From NCBI GenBank assembly GCA_965219875.1, contig CBDCOW010000001.1, positions 682,001 to 746,000 of the forward strand: DNA of 64,000 bases, in the 5' to 3' direction. This stretch comes from DAOUKH01 sp965219875. GTDB taxonomy: Bacteria; Chloroflexota; Dehalococcoidia; SHYB01. The notes under the pieces were generated by a model. It was not told the origin of the DNA, did not search any database, and saw only the letters and a program-made list of their open reading frames with translations. Positions 1 through 8,652 of this stretch are shown one piece after another. A program made the position numbers and the translations under genes. The first letter of the stretch is position 1. Each line of letters begins with the position of its first letter.

Positions 1-68
1 TTCGATGGCACGGAGGCGCCACCATTAACGAAGCCCTGGAGCAGATAGGCAGGCCTTCGGCGTCAAGT

Positions 69-938
69 ATGGCCGGACGCTTCGCGGGCACCGCGTACGG
101 GTTCGCCCGCAGGAAGCCGCTGGGGGCGATGGGAGCAGTGGTACTTCTTCTCGCGGCCTTTGCCGCGGTATTCGCTCCACAGCTTGCCCCCTTCGACCCG
201 TTCAAAGTGGAGGCCGGTCCCCAGCTCGATGCGCCAAACCTGCGAACCTTGCTAGGCACCGATGAGCTCGGCCGCGACGTCCTCAGCAGGCTCCTCTACG
301 GCGCACGGATCTCGATGTATGTGGGGGCCATCAGTGTGCTGTCGTCAATCGTCCTCGGAACGCTGTTAGGGATCGTCAGCGCATACTTCGGCGGCCTCGT
401 CGACCTGCTGTCACAACGGCTCGTCGACGCGCTCATGGCCTTCCCGGCGCTGATCCTCGCGTTGGCGATCATAGCGACGCTGGGTCCGTCGACCAACAAC
501 GTGGTGATCGCTCTCATTGTCGTCTTCGTGCCCGGGATCACGCGGACGGTCCGCTCTCAAGCCTTGAGCATCAAAGAGGACGACTACGTGATGGCGGCCC
601 AGGCGCTAGGTGCGAGCAGCTGGCGCATCATGCTGCGGCACATCGCGCCGAACACGTTCGGCACGTCGTTAGTGCTGGCGAGCCTGACGCTGGGCTGGGC
701 CATCGTTACGGAAGCTTCGCTCAGCTTTCTCGGCTTGGGCACGCCGCCGGACATCCCCTCGTGGGGAGGTATGCTGCACGGCGGAGCCTCGGTCTTCCTC
801 GAGGTCGCGCCGTGGCTGGGCGTGACGCCCGGCATGGCGATCTTCCTCGTCGTATTCGCCGCCAACTTCCTCGGCGATGCCCTCCGTGACGAACTTGACC
901 CGAAACTGAGCCCGCAAACCCGGCCGATAAGGTCTTGA
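69..938 (+). CDS. ABC transporter permease, DppC/OppC type
   Basis: Inner-membrane permease subunit of a peptide/nickel-type ABC importer. One membrane segment near residues 20-37 is followed by the binding-protein-dependent transport domain with about five more hydrophobic segments. The cytoplasmic coupling loop that docks the ATPase is visible near residues 177-197 (AQALGASS then HIAPN), as in DppC/OppC. The frame stays open to the left window edge, reading a plausible N-terminus before the ATG at 69, so the true start may lie upstream and outside the window. The partner permease, ATPases and binding protein are not visible here. Substrate is unknown; the downstream hydrolases hint at amide or peptide-like compounds. 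Confidence 0.88.
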   Translation: MAGRFAGTAYGFARRKPLGAMGAVVLLLAAFAAVFAPQLAPFDPFKVEAGPQLDAPNLRTLLGTDELGRDVLSRLLYGARISMYVGAISVLSSIVLGTLLGIVSAYFGGLVDLLSQRLVDALMAFPALILALAIIATLGPSTNNVVIALIVVFVPGITRTVRSQALSIKEDDYVMAAQALGASSWRIMLRHIAPNTFGTSLVLASLTLGWAIVTEASLSFLGLGTPPDIPSWGGMLHGGASVFLEVAPWLGVTPGMAIFLVVFAANFLGDALRDELDPKLSPQTRPIRS

Positions 939-1040
939 CCGGCGGAGCGACGAGGGATGTAATGAACGAGTCTTGGGAAACAGGCATCCGAAACTCCATT
1001 CTCTATCGTCGGACGCCGCTCCCCAGAAAAGGAGAGCGAG

Positions 1041-1988
1041 ATGAGTGACTTCCCGACCGAAGAAGAAGTGCTTGGCTACTTCGACACCCTCTCCAATTGG
1101 GGTCGCTGGGGTGAAGATGACCAAATGGGCACCCTGAACCACATTACCCCCGAAAAGACGAAGCAGGCCGTCGGTCTGGTGGAGGAGGGCGTGACCGTCT
1201 GCTGCTCCCGACCGATCACGTACGAGACGACACCCGACCAGTCCCCGCCGCCGCTCCACTACATGATCGAAAGTGGCGAGGGGTGGGCCAGCGGCGACAA
1301 GGTCAGCGCCACGCCCAACTCGACGTCCAAAGACTTTATCGGCATGGCCTTTCACGGGCATACGATCACCCACATCGACAGCCTCGCCCACATCTTTTGG
1401 GGAGGCAAGATGTATAACGGTCGGCCGGCGCACCTGGTGTCGACCAGCCTGGGCGCAACGGTCGAGTCCGTGGACCTGGTCAAGGACAGCATCGTCACCC
1501 GGGGTGTGCTGGTTGACGTACCCCTGGTCAGGAACATCGACTGGCTCGAGGTGGGGGAGTGGGTCACGCCCCAGGACATCGAGGCAGCGGAAGAGCGATG
1601 CGGTTTTCGCATCGAGGAAGGCGACGCCCTGTTGATCCGTACGGGATGGGTCAAGCGTCGGGAGGCGGTGGGGCCTTTACACCCGCATGTCTCGGGGTCG
1701 GTATCCCCACATGCGGCGTGCCTACCCCTGTTTCGGGAGAGGGACATCGCCCTGATGGGCTCGGACTCGGGGAATGACGCGTATCCTAACTTCTACTCCA
1801 AGGTCCGTCTGCCGATCCATCAGGTGGGTATGGTGGCCATGGGCTTGTGGCTCGTGGATCACGTCGACACGGAGGATCTCGCCCAGGCATGCCGCGCCCG
1901 AAACAGGTGGGAGTTCCTGTTCTGCGTGAGCCCCATTCGGATCACGAACGGGACCGGGGCGCCCGTGAATCCGGTGGCGATATTCTGA
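1041..1988 (+). CDS. Cyclase-family metal-dependent hydrolase
   Basis: Member of the cyclase/kynurenine-formamidase-like family (Pfam Cyclase, PF04199), which hydrolyses amides or lactones with a bound divalent metal. The family metal signature HxGTHxDxPxH appears as HGHTITHIDSLAH near residues 104-116, with Thr-His-Ile-Asp as the core. At 315 residues it belongs to the long subgroup rather than the ~210-residue kynurenine formamidases. AAAAGGAGAG sits just upstream of the ATG. It lies 100 bp after the ABC permease on the same strand and may share its transcript. Substrate cannot be read from the sequence. Confidence 0.85.
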   Translation: MSDFPTEEEVLGYFDTLSNWGRWGEDDQMGTLNHITPEKTKQAVGLVEEGVTVCCSRPITYETTPDQSPPPLHYMIESGEGWASGDKVSATPNSTSKDFIGMAFHGHTITHIDSLAHIFWGGKMYNGRPAHLVSTSLGATVESVDLVKDSIVTRGVLVDVPLVRNIDWLEVGEWVTPQDIEAAEERCGFRIEEGDALLIRTGWVKRREAVGPLHPHVSGSVSPHAACLPLFRERDIALMGSDSGNDAYPNFYSKVRLPIHQVGMVAMGLWLVDHVDTEDLAQACRARNRWEFLFCVSPIRITNGTGAPVNPVAIF

Positions 1989-2002
1989 AGTCCCGGCGCC
2001 TC

Positions 2003-3202
2003 TTACGTGCGGGTGCAGATGAAGCTGGCCCCGTAGTGGAACGGGCCTACTTGGCAGAGGGCGACCTCGGCGTTCTTGACCTGGCGGCGCCCGGCGGTGC
2101 CCATCATCTGCCGGGCCGTCTCGGCGATATGCGTCATGCCGTGCAGCCTGCCCTCACCGAGGCTGCCGCCCGACGTGTTGAGCGGCTTCTCGCCTGTCAG
2201 CTCAATGCGGCCGCCTTGTGTCCAATGAGCGGCTTCGCCGATCCCGCAGAAACCGAATGCCTCGAGCCAGTTCCACACCATCGGGCTGAACCCGTCGTAC
2301 ACGTGAACCAGGTCAATGTCCCTCGCAGTCACACCGGCGCTTTCATACAGGTTCCGAGCGTGCAGGAACTCCATGTCGTACAGCTCCTCCAAGGTCGCGT
2401 CAGTCCCAGCGTGGAGCGCATGGACGGGGCTTAGAGCATAGCCGGTGACATAGCCGCCGGGGTGCGGGGTGTCTTTGGCGCGGTCCTCGGTTGTCATCAC
2501 GACGCAGGCGGCCCCATCCACCGGCATGTCGCAATCATAAAGCGATAGCGGCTCAGAGATCATCCGAGCGTTCAGGTAATCGTCGCGGTTGATCGTCCTC
2601 CCATGCCACGCTGCATTTTCGTTCATCTGCGCGTTGCGGTTGGAGTTGACGATCAGAGTCGCCAGCTGGTCCCGGGTTGCCTTGAACTTCTCCATATAGC
2701 GCGCGTGATGGAGGGCTTGCCACTCGAGCGCACTACCCGGCGAGCCAATCCTGTGGCCGTAGGGCAGGCCGAACTGGGCCCGCCCAGTTGCCGAAGGGGT
2801 TGACGCCCGGTTGTAACGTCGGCCGGCAGGGTGGCGCAGGGCCCGCCATACGAGGACATACCGGGCCAGGCCGGCAGCGAGGGCGTTCGCCGCCTCGATC
2901 ACGCTGGTCACCGCCAGCGGGCCACTGGACTGGGAATACCAGCGCACGTTTTCCAGCGGAAAGATCTGCATCATGTGGACCACATCCACCGCGTCTATGC
3001 CGGGAAAGCTTTGACCGGCGGCAAACGGAGCTTCCGGATACACCGAAAGGCCATCGATCTCCTGAGGGCTCAACCCGGCGTCGGCCACTGCGCCCAACGC
3101 CGCCTCCAGGGCCAAGTGCGACAGGGTCCGACCGCTGTAGCGACGGCAGGGGGTGTAACCAACGCCCACGAAGCAGGGGCGCTTGCCTGAAGGCCACTTC
3201 AT
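2003..3202 (-). CDS. Thiolase-like protein (Ltp/SCP2-thiolase family), module 1
   Basis: Thiolase-fold protein of the lipid-transfer/acetyl-CoA acetyltransferase group, 399 residues. Where true thiolases carry the nucleophilic Cys, this protein has Ser (context SQSSGP near residue 90). The C-terminal motif that reads HDxF in SCP2 thiolases reads Y302-D-G-F305. Those changes are typical of Ltp-type retro-aldolases that work with a DUF35 partner, and the DUF35 gene lies 12 bp upstream in the same operon. A role in C-C cleavage of an acyl-CoA is therefore inferred; substrate unknown. Two paralogous modules occur at 23603 and 48999. Confidence 0.82.
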   Translation of the reverse strand: MKWPSGKRPCFVGVGYTPCRRYSGRTLSHLALEAALGAVADAGLSPQEIDGLSVYPEAPFAAGQSFPGIDAVDVVHMMQIFPLENVRWYSQSSGPLAVTSVIEAANALAAGLARYVLVWRALRHPAGRRYNRASTPSATGRAQFGLPYGHRIGSPGSALEWQALHHARYMEKFKATRDQLATLIVNSNRNAQMNENAAWHGRTINRDDYLNARMISEPLSLYDCDMPVDGAACVVMTTEDRAKDTPHPGGYVTGYALSPVHALHAGTDATLEELYDMEFLHARNLYESAGVTARDIDLVHVYDGFSPMVWNWLEAFGFCGIGEAAHWTQGGRIELTGEKPLNTSGGSLGEGRLHGMTHIAETARQMMGTAGRRQVKNAEVALCQVGPFHYGASFICTRT

Positions 3203-3214
3203 CTGGTATTCGCG

Positions 3215-3631
3215 CTACCGCGGCTGAAACTGCGGAATGCTCATGTCCGTCCCGGCGCGTTCGAACACAACCTCGACTCCCAGACCTATCCGGATCCGAT
3301 CGGGCGCGCACTTGAGGAGGTTGGTCACCATCAAGAGACCTTTCTGCTCTTCGAGCTCCACGGCAACGACCGGATACGGGATTTTGTCGGCGAAGCCTTC
3401 CAGGTTCTTGTCGTGTTGGACGTACCAGCTGTAGACGACGCCCCTGCCGCTCACCTTCTCGAAATCCAGTCGAGCCTCCGGGTCCTTACAGCCTGTGCAT
3501 AGCGTCACGGGCGGATGGTGGTAGCGCCGGCATGTTTGGCAGCGCTGAATCGCCAGTTTCCCCCGGGCGGCCGCATCCCAGAAACCGTTGGTGTGCTCGT
3601 CGGGCACGGGCAGCACGCGGTACGGCCTCAT
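3215..3631 (-). CDS. Zn-ribbon OB-fold protein (DUF35), module 1
   Basis: DUF35 protein of 138 residues: an N-terminal helical hairpin, a zinc ribbon with C31, C34, C45 and C48, and a C-terminal OB fold. Family members bind acyl-CoA and act as the small subunit of Ltp-type aldolases or hydratases. The frame is open much further upstream into the amidohydrolase gene, but homology starts at MRPYRV (ATG at 3631); an alternative ATG lies at 3655 and neither has a strong ribosome-binding site. Its stop is 12 bp before the thiolase-like gene it should partner. Confidence 0.82.
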   Translation of the reverse strand: MRPYRVLPVPDEHTNGFWDAAARGKLAIQRCQTCRRYHHPPVTLCTGCKDPEARLDFEKVSGRGVVYSWYVQHDKNLEGFADKIPYPVVAVELEEQKGLLMVTNLLKCAPDRIRIGLGVEVVFERAGTDMSIPQFQPR

Positions 3632-3704
3632 CGTATCTTTCGCGGGGAAGGACATCAGGCCGCAGCTTCGAGTCCGGCTTCGCGCGGGTGTCGTTCTGCC
3701 TGTA

Positions 3705-5453
3705 CTACCCGTCCCGTCGACCCTGGCGGAGGAGCCGTCCGGGGAGATGCCCGGTCGGCTCGCCATCGACAAAGGTGATCTGCCCGTTGACCAGCACCCA
3801 CCGGTAGCCTTTAGCACGTTGGACTCGTCGCCACTCGTTGGCTGGAAAGTCGTAGGATATCTCAGGCGGCAGCAGCTCCAACCCCTCCAGATCGTACACC
3901 AGGAGGTCTGCCGGAGCTCCCTCGCGGATAGAGCCGCGATCGCGCGCTCCACCAAAGAAGGCCGGCAGGTAGCTGAGCTTATGATGAGCCTCTTCGAGGC
4001 TCATCACGCCTTCTTCCTTCACGAGCCAGATAAGCAGCTCCGTGGGGAAGTTTCCAGAAACCTGGAACTTGACGTGAGCGCCCCCGTCGGACAGGCCGGG
4101 GACTACGTAGGGAGAGGCCAGCAGCTCGGCCACCAAGGGTCCGCTGCCACGCCCCGCCCGGGCGTAGAACGTCGTCTGCAGATCCTCCGCCACCGCCAGG
4201 TCCAACATGGCATCCACAACGTGTTTGCCCTCTTGAGCAGCCACCTGGCCGACGGTAAGTCCAAGGTACTCACTATGCAGTTGCGGAAGCCCGACATCTC
4301 CAATGACCAGGCCTTCCAACGACGACTGGTCGATCACTCCGGATTGGCCCGGGCGAAAGCCGGCGTCCCATTCCGCGCGCATCCTCGCTCGCATTTCCGG
4401 GTCCTGCATCTTGACTTTGCGCTGCTCGGCTGTGCCGACCGTTGCTTCTCGCCAAGCGGGGCTGTTATCGAAAAGGTTCCAGTCCTCGAGCGTGAACTCG
4501 GCCTCTTTGTACCGGCGCGTGCCCCCCTGGCCGTACACGCGGAGCCCGCGTTGACAGTCTGCCGCCAGCCGTTTGAGCAGGCGGCGAAACACGTCGGGGT
4601 GGTTGTCGTCGGCAGCTATGGTCTGGAAGATGACCGGTTGGCGGGCTACCTCAGCCACCCGCTCAATGAAGCTCAAGCTCTCCTCTCTGGAGAAACGGCC
4701 AGTTTCATCGCTCTCCTTGAAGTAGGCAAGCTCTATGCAGCCCTCTCCTCGCTCCGCCAGTACGTTGGCGAAGGCGAGGAGTTCCTCGTCGGCCAGGAGG
4801 TCGGTAATCATTGGTGAGCCGTCGAAGTCCCGCTGATCGGAACCCTCACCGAGAACCTGGGCGGACCAGCCGCAGGCCCCTGCGTCCATGCCTTCGTGAA
4901 TCAGCCCACACATCCGCTCAAGCTCATCGGCGGTCGGGCGCCGGCTCTTGGCTTCCTCAAGTCCCATAACCCAGACATAGATCGGCGACAGCGGGACAAA
5001 GCTGAAGACGTTGACGCCTTTCGGAATGCGGTCAAGGCTGTCGAGCCAATCAGGGAACGTCACCCAGTCCCAAAGCATCCCGGCCTTCATGGACTCAAAG
5101 GGGATCGCCTCGTTGCGGGTCATCGTTAGCATCGACCGGTCCCGGTCCTCGGGCCTGCACGGAGCAAAACCAAAGCCACAGTTCCCAAGGAGGACGGTGG
5201 TTACGCCATGCCAGCCGGACAGGGTGCAATAGGGGTCCCACTGGACCTGTGCATCGTAGTGGGTGTGCAGGTCAACAAAGCCGGGCCCTACGACGAGACC
5301 GGCGGCGTCCAACTCGGAAGCAGCCCTACTGCCCTTCAGGCCGCCTATCTGGGCGACCTTACCGTCCTTGACCGCCAGATCGCTCACGTAGCGGGGCGTC
5401 AGCGTCCCATCAACGATCGTCCCGCCCCGGATGATTAGATCAAACTCCGCCAT
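3705..5453 (-). CDS. N-acyl-D-amino-acid deacylase-type amidohydrolase
   Basis: Zinc amidohydrolase of the D-aminoacylase/dihydroorotase-like group, 582 residues, which removes acyl groups from N-acyl-D-amino acids or related amides. It starts with the beta-sandwich segment (FDLIIRGGTIVDG), then the metal-binding strand end DLHTHYDAQ near residue 60, the family-typical GNCGFGFAPCRPED near residue 91, and the late SDGGAHVKF region. A G-rich ribosome-binding stretch precedes the ATG. It is co-oriented with the acetamidase upstream and the DUF35/thiolase-like pair downstream, suggesting one amide-degrading operon. Exact substrate unknown. Confidence 0.85.
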   Translation of the reverse strand: MAEFDLIIRGGTIVDGTLTPRYVSDLAVKDGKVAQIGGLKGSRAASELDAAGLVVGPGFVDLHTHYDAQVQWDPYCTLSGWHGVTTVLLGNCGFGFAPCRPEDRDRSMLTMTRNEAIPFESMKAGMLWDWVTFPDWLDSLDRIPKGVNVFSFVPLSPIYVWVMGLEEAKSRRPTADELERMCGLIHEGMDAGACGWSAQVLGEGSDQRDFDGSPMITDLLADEELLAFANVLAERGEGCIELAYFKESDETGRFSREESLSFIERVAEVARQPVIFQTIAADDNHPDVFRRLLKRLAADCQRGLRVYGQGGTRRYKEAEFTLEDWNLFDNSPAWREATVGTAEQRKVKMQDPEMRARMRAEWDAGFRPGQSGVIDQSSLEGLVIGDVGLPQLHSEYLGLTVGQVAAQEGKHVVDAMLDLAVAEDLQTTFYARAGRGSGPLVAELLASPYVVPGLSDGGAHVKFQVSGNFPTELLIWLVKEEGVMSLEEAHHKLSYLPAFFGGARDRGSIREGAPADLLVYDLEGLELLPPEISYDFPANEWRRVQRAKGYRWVLVNGQITFVDGEPTGHLPGRLLRQGRRDG

Positions 5454-5541
5454 GCCCCACCCCCCAATCGAGCTTCCCCGAGCACGGTGATTCTATAGCT
5501 ATTCCCTGGGAGGAGCAAGCAAATCCACTGGTTTGGCGGGT

Positions 5542-6648
5542 CTAATGAAACAGGTCTTCCGGCAGGAAGGCGGAGACGACGTAATTGGGTATGTCAACTA
5601 CATTGCTCACTTTGAGGTCCACGCCCACGCTGCAGATGACGTAGGCCTGCTCCCGGCTGAATCCCCGCTCTTGAATGAGGTCGATCATGTTGAGCAGGGC
5701 GTTGCGCGCGGCTAGGTTGATGTTCTCGCCCTCGTTGACGCCATCTTCGGTGACCGGCATCCCCATGGTGGCTATGAACTTCTGCGGCGCGGCCCACTTG
5801 GGGTCGGTGAAATAGTCGTCCCGTCGGAAACGGGGCCAACGTATGTTGTGGCGTGAGGCCTCACCCTTGTACAGCTTGAAGCGAACACTGACCGTGGAGG
5901 CCATCTCTACGGCCATGAGGCAGACCTCGCCGTCCCCTTGTGAGAAGTGTGCGTCACCGGTGGAAAACAGTGCTCCGTCCACGGCCACGGGCAGCAGAAG
6001 CTTGGCGCCCTTCGACAGCTGTTTGACGTCGAAGTTGCCCCCGTTTTCCCGCGGCGGTACCGTGCGCGCGCCCTCGGACGCCACGGGCTCCGATGACGGC
6101 ACGGCGCCGCCGGGATCCGGCAACATGGCAATCCCTCCCCGTGCAACGACATCGGCTTCTCGTTGGGCCCAAAGTCGAAGCTGGGCTGGGGAGGGAGCTA
6201 CGCCCGACAGTCCCATGAACGGTGCGCCGGGGACCCGTACCCCCGGGATCTGCGGCGAGGTAGCCCAGCCGTCGGCGATGTTCCAGTGGACGATGTACGT
6301 CTCGGTAAAGACATCTCGCAAGAAGCCGAGGCCGGGCATGATACCGCTGAAGCCCCAGGCTTTGGGCACGATATCGATGAATTCCACCTCGAGCAGGTCG
6401 CCTGGCCGAGCGTTCTTGACCAGCACAGGTCCTGTCAATGCATGGATGGCGCCGGTCTCGATGCTGTCCAGGTCTGCCTCGGTGGAGTCGGGATCGATCT
6501 GCAGATCGAACGCGTCTCTGGTCTCGAGCACGACCTCTTCGCCTTCATCAACCTCGACCACCGCTGGGATATCTGGATGCCATCGGTTGTGTCCCGTATG
6601 CGGCTCCTGATTCAGCCTCTTGCTCCGGTCTATGGTGACACTCTTCAT
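5542..6648 (-). CDS. Acetamidase/formamidase family protein
   Basis: FmdA/AmdA-family amidase of 368 residues, which hydrolyses small amides to the acid and ammonia. Typical features are the N-terminal HTGHNRWHPDIPAV segment, GPVLVKNARPGDLLEVEF near residue 70, and the central FSTGDAHFSQGDGEVC. The frame is open 120 codons further upstream, but the ATG at 6648 is chosen because GGGAGGGAG lies just before it and family homology begins there. It heads the minus-strand group running through the amidohydrolase to the thiolase-like gene. The ~450 bp upstream hold no recognisable gene, so its promoter should be there. Confidence 0.87.
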   Translation of the reverse strand: MKSVTIDRSKRLNQEPHTGHNRWHPDIPAVVEVDEGEEVVLETRDAFDLQIDPDSTEADLDSIETGAIHALTGPVLVKNARPGDLLEVEFIDIVPKAWGFSGIMPGLGFLRDVFTETYIVHWNIADGWATSPQIPGVRVPGAPFMGLSGVAPSPAQLRLWAQREADVVARGGIAMLPDPGGAVPSSEPVASEGARTVPPRENGGNFDVKQLSKGAKLLLPVAVDGALFSTGDAHFSQGDGEVCLMAVEMASTVSVRFKLYKGEASRHNIRWPRFRRDDYFTDPKWAAPQKFIATMGMPVTEDGVNEGENINLAARNALLNMIDLIQERGFSREQAYVICSVGVDLKVSNVVDIPNYVVSAFLPEDLFH

Positions 6649-7104
6649 GATCTCCCTCCCTGTGACCGCTGGTGAGTGGACAAGGTCGGCTGGCGCGGGA
6701 GATGCGCGAGGCCAATGCCTGGCGAGCGTGCGGCGCCTCGGGGCCGGTGCGGGCCTTCCAGGGGTGTTAGCGCCGAATCCTCGCTTCCGATCTCCCAAAG
6801 CGGCTGGAGGAGCAACCGGACTCGTCCAAGATGTGCTTGGTTCTTTCGGCAGTCCTGCCGTGGCGTTTTCCAGTTCCCGGACAGCCGCGACGTACTCTTG
6901 GCCATAGAACTCCGCCATCCGCTCAGGTATGAAGGCGACAGCCACCTCTTCTTTCTCATTTTCGGTCTTGGTCTCATCATGTACCAGCTGCAAGCCCCTC
7001 GTAGGCACTCAGCGCGTCGTCCGACGCCTTGGTCAACTCTCCCCATGCCAGGTCTTCGCCAGACTCAGCCAGTACGTTCGGATCCATCGCACGAAACCCG
7101 GCAA
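6649..7104. other. Gene-free stretch, nothing recognised
   Basis: Between the acetamidase start and the first recombinase remnant no frame gives a protein I recognise. A minus-strand frame is open through 6800-7008 (reading AEFYGQEYVAAVRELENA in part), continuous with the acetamidase frame but without family resemblance. It may be decayed sequence or the acetamidase leader. Confidence 0.4.
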
Positions 7105-7194
7105 CAAGTGGACGAGGTCACGATGGACCGTGAGAACAACCTGCACATCACTATGGCGACACCCATCGACGATGGTTCAGTAGCGATCGCCTTG
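7105..7194 (+). pseudogene. C-terminal scrap of a large serine recombinase (remnant 1)
   Basis: About 28 codons read DEVTMDRENNLHITMA then PIDDGSVAIA. This closely matches the last residues of the longer recombinase remnant ending near 8610 (EEVTVDRDNNLDITLA, PVDDESVAIA). Everything upstream of it is lost, and the frame runs directly into the terminus of the IS481-type copy at 7193. It is a dead fragment, evidence of a second recombinase copy at this site. Confidence 0.7.
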
Positions 7195-7840
7195 TGCGAC
7201 CGGGCACATGGGTAACGGTTAGACCGGGGGACATAGGTAACACGTGTACCGGGGTCTTGTCGATCCGCCGTGCGAGGTCGTCGAGGACGCCGATGAGGAG
7301 CGGTCCGAACTGCATGGACCAGGTGCGCTCGTCTTGCTGGACGAGGCCGAGGGCTCGCTGCTGAGGGACTGGCTCACGTAGAGCCGCTCTCCCTTCCACT
7401 TGATCTCGCCGTTGCGGCGCACCCGGCGCACGGTGACCTCGGTCCCGTAGTCCGGCGAGCTGCTGCGTGTGGGATAGGGCCGGAGCGAGGGGGTGTAAAG
7501 CCGGACCGGCGGTCGCTGTCCCAGGGCCTCGTGGGGTCGCTCGTTGTTGTAGCTGTGCCGGAAGCGGTCGAAGGCTCGCCGCTGTCGTCTCCGGTTGGCC
7601 CTGGGCGGCGGCGCCGTCTCTGCCTTGAGGGTGCGGTGGAGGTGCTCGAGACGCCCGTTCTGTTCGGGGTGTCCCGGCTCGATGCGCTCGGGGAGGATCC
7701 CCAGCTTGACCCACCATGTGGAGAGGGGTGAGAGGCTGCCCAGGCCGACGCCGGCGAAGGGCGGTCCGTTGTCAGTCCGGATGACCCGGGGGAGGCCGTA
7801 GTCGCGGAAGGCGCGCTCCAGGACGCGTCTGAGGTCGCGA
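7193..7840 (-). mobile_element. IS481-type element copy A, half only
   Basis: The left terminus begins TGTGCGACCGGGCACATGG and is followed by the sub-terminal repeat ACCGGGGGACATAGGTAAC, as at the right end of copy B and the left end of copy C. Only the end carrying the transposase C-terminus survives. Similarity to copy B stops near 7840, where recombinase sequence begins. Confidence 0.8.
7215..7835 (-). pseudogene. IS481-type transposase, truncated and frameshifted (copy A)
   Basis: C-terminal half of a DDE transposase (rve integrase core). The second Asp is in RVIRTDNGPPF, and the catalytic Glu region HPEQNGRLEHLHRTLK and the ERPHEALGQRPP block are present. The N-terminal helix-turn-helix and first Asp are missing. 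Relative to copy C, one base is lost near 7350 (GAGCCCATCGG to GAGCCCTCGG) and one base is gained near the stop, so the frame breaks twice. It cannot encode an active transposase. Confidence 0.82.
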
Positions 7841-7849
7841 TCCCGCCAC

Positions 7850-8630
7850 TGGTTGATCAGGCGACCTGGGAGCGGGCCCAGCAGTTGAAGAAGCAGCGGC
7901 TCGCCGTCTCCAGACGGAACACCAAGGTGTCCTACCTGCTCCAGCACCTCCTCAGATGCACCGCGTGTGGGCTGCGGTTCCGGTCGAAGGCCAAGTGGCA
8001 TACCACCAACCGCTACAAGGGGAAGGTCTACCGGTACGAGTCGGCCACGCCGCTGCGGTACTACCACTGCCACGGCCTCAGCCGCCGGCTGCGCTGCCGT
8101 GAGCGCCCCTACATCCGGGCGGAACGGCTGGAAGACCTGGTCTGGAGCGAGGCAAAGCGGGTGCTGCAGAACCCCGCGCTGATCGTCGCCGGCATCGAGG
8201 CCCTGGACGACCGGGAGGGCGGGGGGCTCATCGAGGAGATCGCCAAGGCGGAGCGCGAGCTTCGGACCGTCCAGCTGGAGGAGGCCCGGGCCATCCGGCT
8301 GTACGTGTCGGGGAAGATCACCGAAGACCAGCTTGATCTGCAACGCAAGTTCATCACAGAGCGGCTGGAGAGCCTCAGGGCGAAGGTGGACGACTATCGT
8401 GCCCGGGAGGCCAGCGGGGCCAGGAAGCGGGAGTTGACGGAGGCCGTCCTGGCATGGTCCAAGGACGTTGGCGAGGGCCTTGACGAGTTGATCCCCGAGC
8501 AGCGCAAAGAGGTTCTCCAGATGGTCGTGGAAGAGGTCACGGTGGATCGGGACAACAATCTGGACATCACACTGGCGATACCCGTAGACGATGAGTCCGT
8601 AGCGATTGCATCCCAGCCATCCCCCAGAGG
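7850..8630 (+). pseudogene. Large serine recombinase, C-terminal remnant 2
   Basis: C-terminal two-thirds of a large serine recombinase (site-specific integrase family). It begins at DQATWERAQQ and continues into the recombinase zinc ribbon (LLRCTACGLRF, later YYHCHGL and LRCRERPYI) and a long coiled coil (residues reading IAKAERELRTVQLEEARAI onward). The N-terminal catalytic serine domain is absent, cut off at the junction with IS481 copy A near 7845. Beyond SVAIA the frame runs into a dispersed repeat. It probably came from an integrated element and is now inactive. Confidence 0.82.
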
Positions 8631-8652
8631 GGGAGAGGCCGGAGGGGGGTAC

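Noticed and set aside
6649..7008. N-terminal 120-residue extension of the acetamidase
   Set aside because: No family resemblance; ATG 6648 has a strong GGGAGG ribosome site and the homologous N-terminus.
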